A DNA stretch of 64,000 nt from Cadophora sp. MPI-SDFR-AT-0126 (lineage: Eukaryota > Ascomycota > Leotiomycetes > Helotiales > Ploettnerulaceae): NCBI GenBank assembly GCA_020747065.1, contig JAGMVK010000011.1, forward strand, positions 1-64,000, read 5' to 3'. Numbering within the stretch: the stretch's first letter is position 1; each line of letters opens with the position of its first letter. This document shows, in pieces, positions 60,825 through 64,000 of the stretch. A program made the position numbers and the translations under genes. The notes under the pieces are model-generated. The model was not told the origin of the DNA. It saw only the letters and a program-made list of their open reading frames with translations, and did not search any database.

Positions 60825-61790
60825 CACTAGTATTAAGCAGACTGTGCTACAATCTTCGCCGGCTTTAAGTGGACTGCACAGATGCCTGGCCAGCTCAAGA
60901 TTCTCCTAGCTCCTCCCCAAGTTTACATCTCTTTAACCGAATGTAGATACTGCACACTCTCGAGGAAGGGTGTCGTTGTCACCCCGAGATTGACATCCCT
61001 CTCAGCTTGATGATGCGGATTTGAGGGCCAGTCAGTGTGGACTCTCACCATGAGAACCAGGCGACGTCACCAAGAAGCAGATGTTCTGTCAGGGCTGTTC
61101 ATCTACTTGCTTTCTTGAAAAGACCAATGATCAAAACTACTCGGAGTCGTTGAAGCCTGTTGCTATCCTAGCCTGAACCCCTAATTCGGTAGGTTCAAAC
61201 TCGCGCGGAGCTGTGGAAGGTTATCCCGGTGGGGTCATCCTAGCAAGGCCCGACCGCCGCTTGGCGAGATCCCCTTGAATCATGACTGCTGTACACGGCT
61301 AGGGTTCTTGTCCCAAACCCGGATATCGTCTTGTCAATGGATTGCTGAGAGATCCTCGGCTTTCGTTCTACGCACGACAACTGGGATTTCCTCAAGCGAG
61401 CCAATCTTTCGTCAGTTGGATGAACTTCCGTAGGTTTGGAAATTCGAATCCTAGTCGTCTTGGTAGACATGGGGGGAACGTGGGTTGGATGGACGAGATT
61501 GTATTCTTCTTGATACCGGATGAGCACCATGATATTGCCGCACGTCCAACAAGACCCGGAACGGATCACTTCCACATATATAAGTCATCAAAGGTCCCAC
61601 AGAACGCTAGCATGCGAATGCCACACCAGATCATTCAAAACCTTCGTCCAGGTTCAGTCACAGTTTATCGATCGCCCGAGGTCATCACCCATCACGGCAA
61701 CTTCTTTGCTTAGTCTGAGAATTTCCATCTACTCCAATAAGTTCCCGCAAATCTCTCAAGACAAGCCCTATCTTCACAAAAGTTTGTATC
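60825..61790. other. Intergenic region, nothing recognised
   Basis: No supported gene. Overlapping open frames on both strands at 61240-61713 have no domain and no codon signal that I trust. The region includes the presumed promoter of paralog B. Confidence 0.35.
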
Positions 61791-62215
61791 ATGATGTCGT
61801 CAAGCAACAATCTTTCAGTCCACTCGACTGCAGCTGTCGACGGCTCAGCAGACGGGTACGTCCATCTCTTCTTGTATCATCTATATCCCGCTCCCTTATC
61901 CAAGGCTGGCATATGGTGCCTCAACGCTAATGCACATCTTTGAGTAGAGCTTCTCCTTTTCCTACCCGCGATACCTCAAAGACTCAAGGAGATGTCGAAG
62001 ATGAAGATGTCGAAGATGAAATGGCAATGGCCATCAAACGAACCACTCGATTCATGACAGATACCTCTTCGCCTTTCACACATGGGCACACGAACAAGGC
62101 TACGATTGCAGACCGACAGCAAGTTGCTGCTGCTAATATTGCTGCTTTCGAAGAATCTTTCAATAAGAAGACTGGTGGGAATGGTGTTAAGGGGATGGCA
62201 ACGGAGGGTCGTTAG
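61791..62215 (+). CDS. Small unknown protein, paralog B (110 aa)
   Basis: Two exons, 61791-61855 and 61948-62215, with a 92-bp intron, giving 111 codons. Blocks shared with paralog A are HSTAAVDGSAD before the intron, RFMTDTSSPFT after it, and ADRQQVAAANIAAFEESFNK near the end. It differs by an acidic insert (EDEDVEDEMAMAIKR) and a longer C-terminus. No signal peptide or membrane helix. The family is unknown to me; the size and absence of cysteines speak against a secreted effector. Initiation could be at either of the two adjacent ATGs. Confidence 0.7.
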
Positions 62216-63878
62216 TAAGGAGATGAAGAAGGAGTATGATGATATGGTGACATTAAGATAGGCAATACTAATCTCAATGAAGTCAGGATTTTGAGACATG
62301 TAGCTTTAGTTGCACTGCTTTTATTCAAAGACCATGGGTGGTTAGTCGTGGTTTTTGAGATATCAGAAATCACTTGTTCAGTTTGTTCATTCAATGAAGG
62401 CGTTTATCGGGGGATTTCATCAACTGGACTCCACCAGAGGTATGGCAACGTGAATCTGATCACACCGGCAGGACAAGATACCCGGCTCGTGGCTGGTAAT
62501 AGAAGCCTTGAAACTTAAAATTATTGATTGTTGTTTCAACCTCAGTGACCCTACTAACTCCTCGCTTAACTTTTTCGTCAACAAGTACCTTTTCTTCCGC
62601 TCGTTGAAATGTTCACCGGCTCAAAAGGAAACGTACAACACTTCGAGGTATTTCACGAAGTTATCGAGCGTGATTTGAATGTTATTTCGGTGGTTTGATA
62701 ATTGTTTGATATACATGTTTCCATAAGTGATCCTTAGTGGAAAGGGGTAAAAGATTAATGTTCTTTTAATTCCGCAAATACCCAGCCCAAGCGCATGAAG
62801 CATTTGGCTCCCCTTGCCACCGACATAGCTTTCAAGTACCGTTCTCCTTGCGCCTTTGTGACATGTCAACTCTCGTTAACTGTGGTGATTTCGAAGAGTA
62901 ACGTCAGCAAGCGGAGACCCTGAAGCCTTGCCTCAACTGCGCCTGAATCTGCCTGGTGGTGGAAGTGGGGCAGCCAAGCTGATTACCATCAGGACGATGG
63001 CTTGATACCGCACCATGTGCAAGGAGCTGATTGGACAGAACCTTATTCCGACATCTCGGTAACAGTGGCAGCCCGCACCACAACAAGGCTGAAATGCCGA
63101 GCGCATACCGCCTTTAATGCTTCGTGCCGCTTGGGGACAATGTGATGGCTTGGCTTTGCTGATTATACTCGGCTGCCTCTGTCAAAGTTCTGGGGTTGGG
63201 TTTGAAGATAAGAGCGGCGACCCGACGGAGGTACAGCGATCATCTTTTACTCCATGCCAACAAAAGGGTTCCCCGAACACAAAACTTCACACAATATAAC
63301 TTCTTCAACAGAAGTTGAGATTGAACAAGAAAAATAATTCTTATACTCCTTAAGTCTGGGTTAAATAACGATCCAAATTTTGTAGTTCGTCTCTGTCGTT
63401 GTAGTTGCGATTTCAAGGGAAGAAAAGTATGCAGGGAAATAGGAGATCCGCGCTGTACTTCCGTAGCCTCCCTAATTCATCTGCACCATCTGTTAGAATC
63501 GCCAGTCTTACAAGTACTCCACGAGCGGAGCTTCAAATTTCGCATACTTCGCCGAAAATTGGCAGATTGCTTCGCCGAAAATCATTCAAAATTCCGGAGT
63601 ACTATCCCTGTCATGCCGGGCCAGTGATAACGATTTTCAACACACCACCTATCTTGACTCGCTTGGCACACTACCAAGAGCTAAATGATCCTTGTGCGGC
63701 ATGGCTCATTTTTGTTTCTTCCTTCCAGCATACCCGTATTCGAAATTCTGGATCCTCACACAAAAATCACACCATATGCTGGATGTCATCCTTCCACACA
63801 CCCAGGCAAGTACGGTGCGCTCGAATCTGACCAGGCCAAAGTACATGCCCGGCGAATCATAACAATTATCAACACACC
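62216..63878. other. Intergenic region with weak frames
   Basis: An open frame at 63405-63830 has no recognised domain. Two diverged segments, CATGCCGGGCCAGTGATAAC near 63612 and CATGCCCGGCGAATCATAAC near 63844, are each followed by A/TTTATCAACACACCA-type sequence and look like an old ~230-bp duplication. Nothing else is supported. Confidence 0.35.
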
Positions 63879-64000
63879 ATGACTCCATGTTGTGCTTGCC
63901 TTGCCCGCCCGCTTCCCATTTACTTAAGCAAGCGCAGGTACACCCCCGAGCCAGAGGACGAATTATACATGACCACCCCTCCCGAAATACGCAAAGATGA
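63879..64000 (+). CDS. Start of an unknown gene, cut by the window end
   Basis: ATG at 63879 opens a frame of 40 codons that runs off the end without a stop (begins MTPCCACLARPLPIY, ends TTPPEIRKDD). The Pro/Glu-rich end and lack of stops are compatible with a coding exon, but length and context are too short to identify it. Confidence 0.3.
   Translation, partial: MTPCCACLARPLPIYLSKRRYTPEPEDELYMTTPPEIRKD

Noticed and set aside
60685..60909. Open frame MHKSQTFYNC... over the minisatellite
   Set aside because: It is a by-product of a 26-bp repeat read in shifting frames; no start context or domain.
1..64000. tRNA, rRNA and CRISPR features
   Set aside because: No cloverleaf with matching arms was recognised by eye, no rRNA core motifs were seen, and the repeat arrays have no spacers and lie in a eukaryotic genome. 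A tRNAscan-SE run would be decisive for tRNAs.

Overview
This is nuclear DNA of a filamentous ascomycete (Pezizomycotina). The evidence is: many 44-75 bp introns with GT..CTAAC/CTGAC..AG signals; secreted enzymes of a saprotroph or plant associate; a HET-type gene; a GPI-anchored adhesin; and a long AT-saturated block whose mutations look like repeat-induced point mutation (RIP: CpA to TpA, with stops replacing Gln and Trp codons). A Helotiales/Leotiomycetes origin is a guess from protein flavour only.

Layout. 1-3.5 kb: gene-poor, with a candidate solo LTR, a CCAAT-bearing 26-bp repeat and one doubtful ORF. 3.5-15.6 kb: repeat compartment. It holds a 23-bp minisatellite, three copies of a ~75-bp repeat, and ~9.6 kb of AT-rich DNA in which I can still read an OrsD/DUF3505-like relic and a RIP-ruined Helitron replicase/helicase, then an ORF broken by two RIP-type stops. 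15.6-20.6 kb: two eroded single-copy-type genes (an MFS transporter and a large cysteine-containing protein). 20.8-45.5 kb: dense run of secreted proteins: a 1569-aa GPI adhesin with bacterial-type Ig-like repeats, a GH105/GH88-like hydrolase carrying thirteen tandem cysteine modules, a WSC-plus-subtilase protein, phospholipase B, GH5 endoglucanase and alkaline phosphatase, interrupted by a dead HET gene. 46.7-57.1 kb: four metabolic or housekeeping-type genes (succinate-semialdehyde dehydrogenase, metallo-beta-lactamase-fold lactonase, zinc alcohol dehydrogenase, GT90 glycosyltransferase). 57.1-64 kb: sparse, with two small paralogous two-exon genes of unknown family separated by a 26-bp minisatellite.

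I spliced the intact genes by hand. Exon sums came out as whole codon numbers for all of them: adhesin 1569 aa, hydrolase 1087 aa, endoglucanase 373 aa, alkaline phosphatase 705 aa, SSADH 493 aa, lactonase 295 aa, ADH 373 aa, GT90 663 aa, small paralogs 93 and 110 aa. The subtilase closes (1189 aa) only with a non-preferred acceptor.

The strongest candidate for something undescribed is the hydrolase at 26560-31146: a six-hairpin sugar hydrolase domain followed by thirteen ~40-residue, six-cysteine modules. Several modules sit on single exons of exactly 120 nt and the same phase, which looks like exon duplication. The adhesin next to it is the second candidate.
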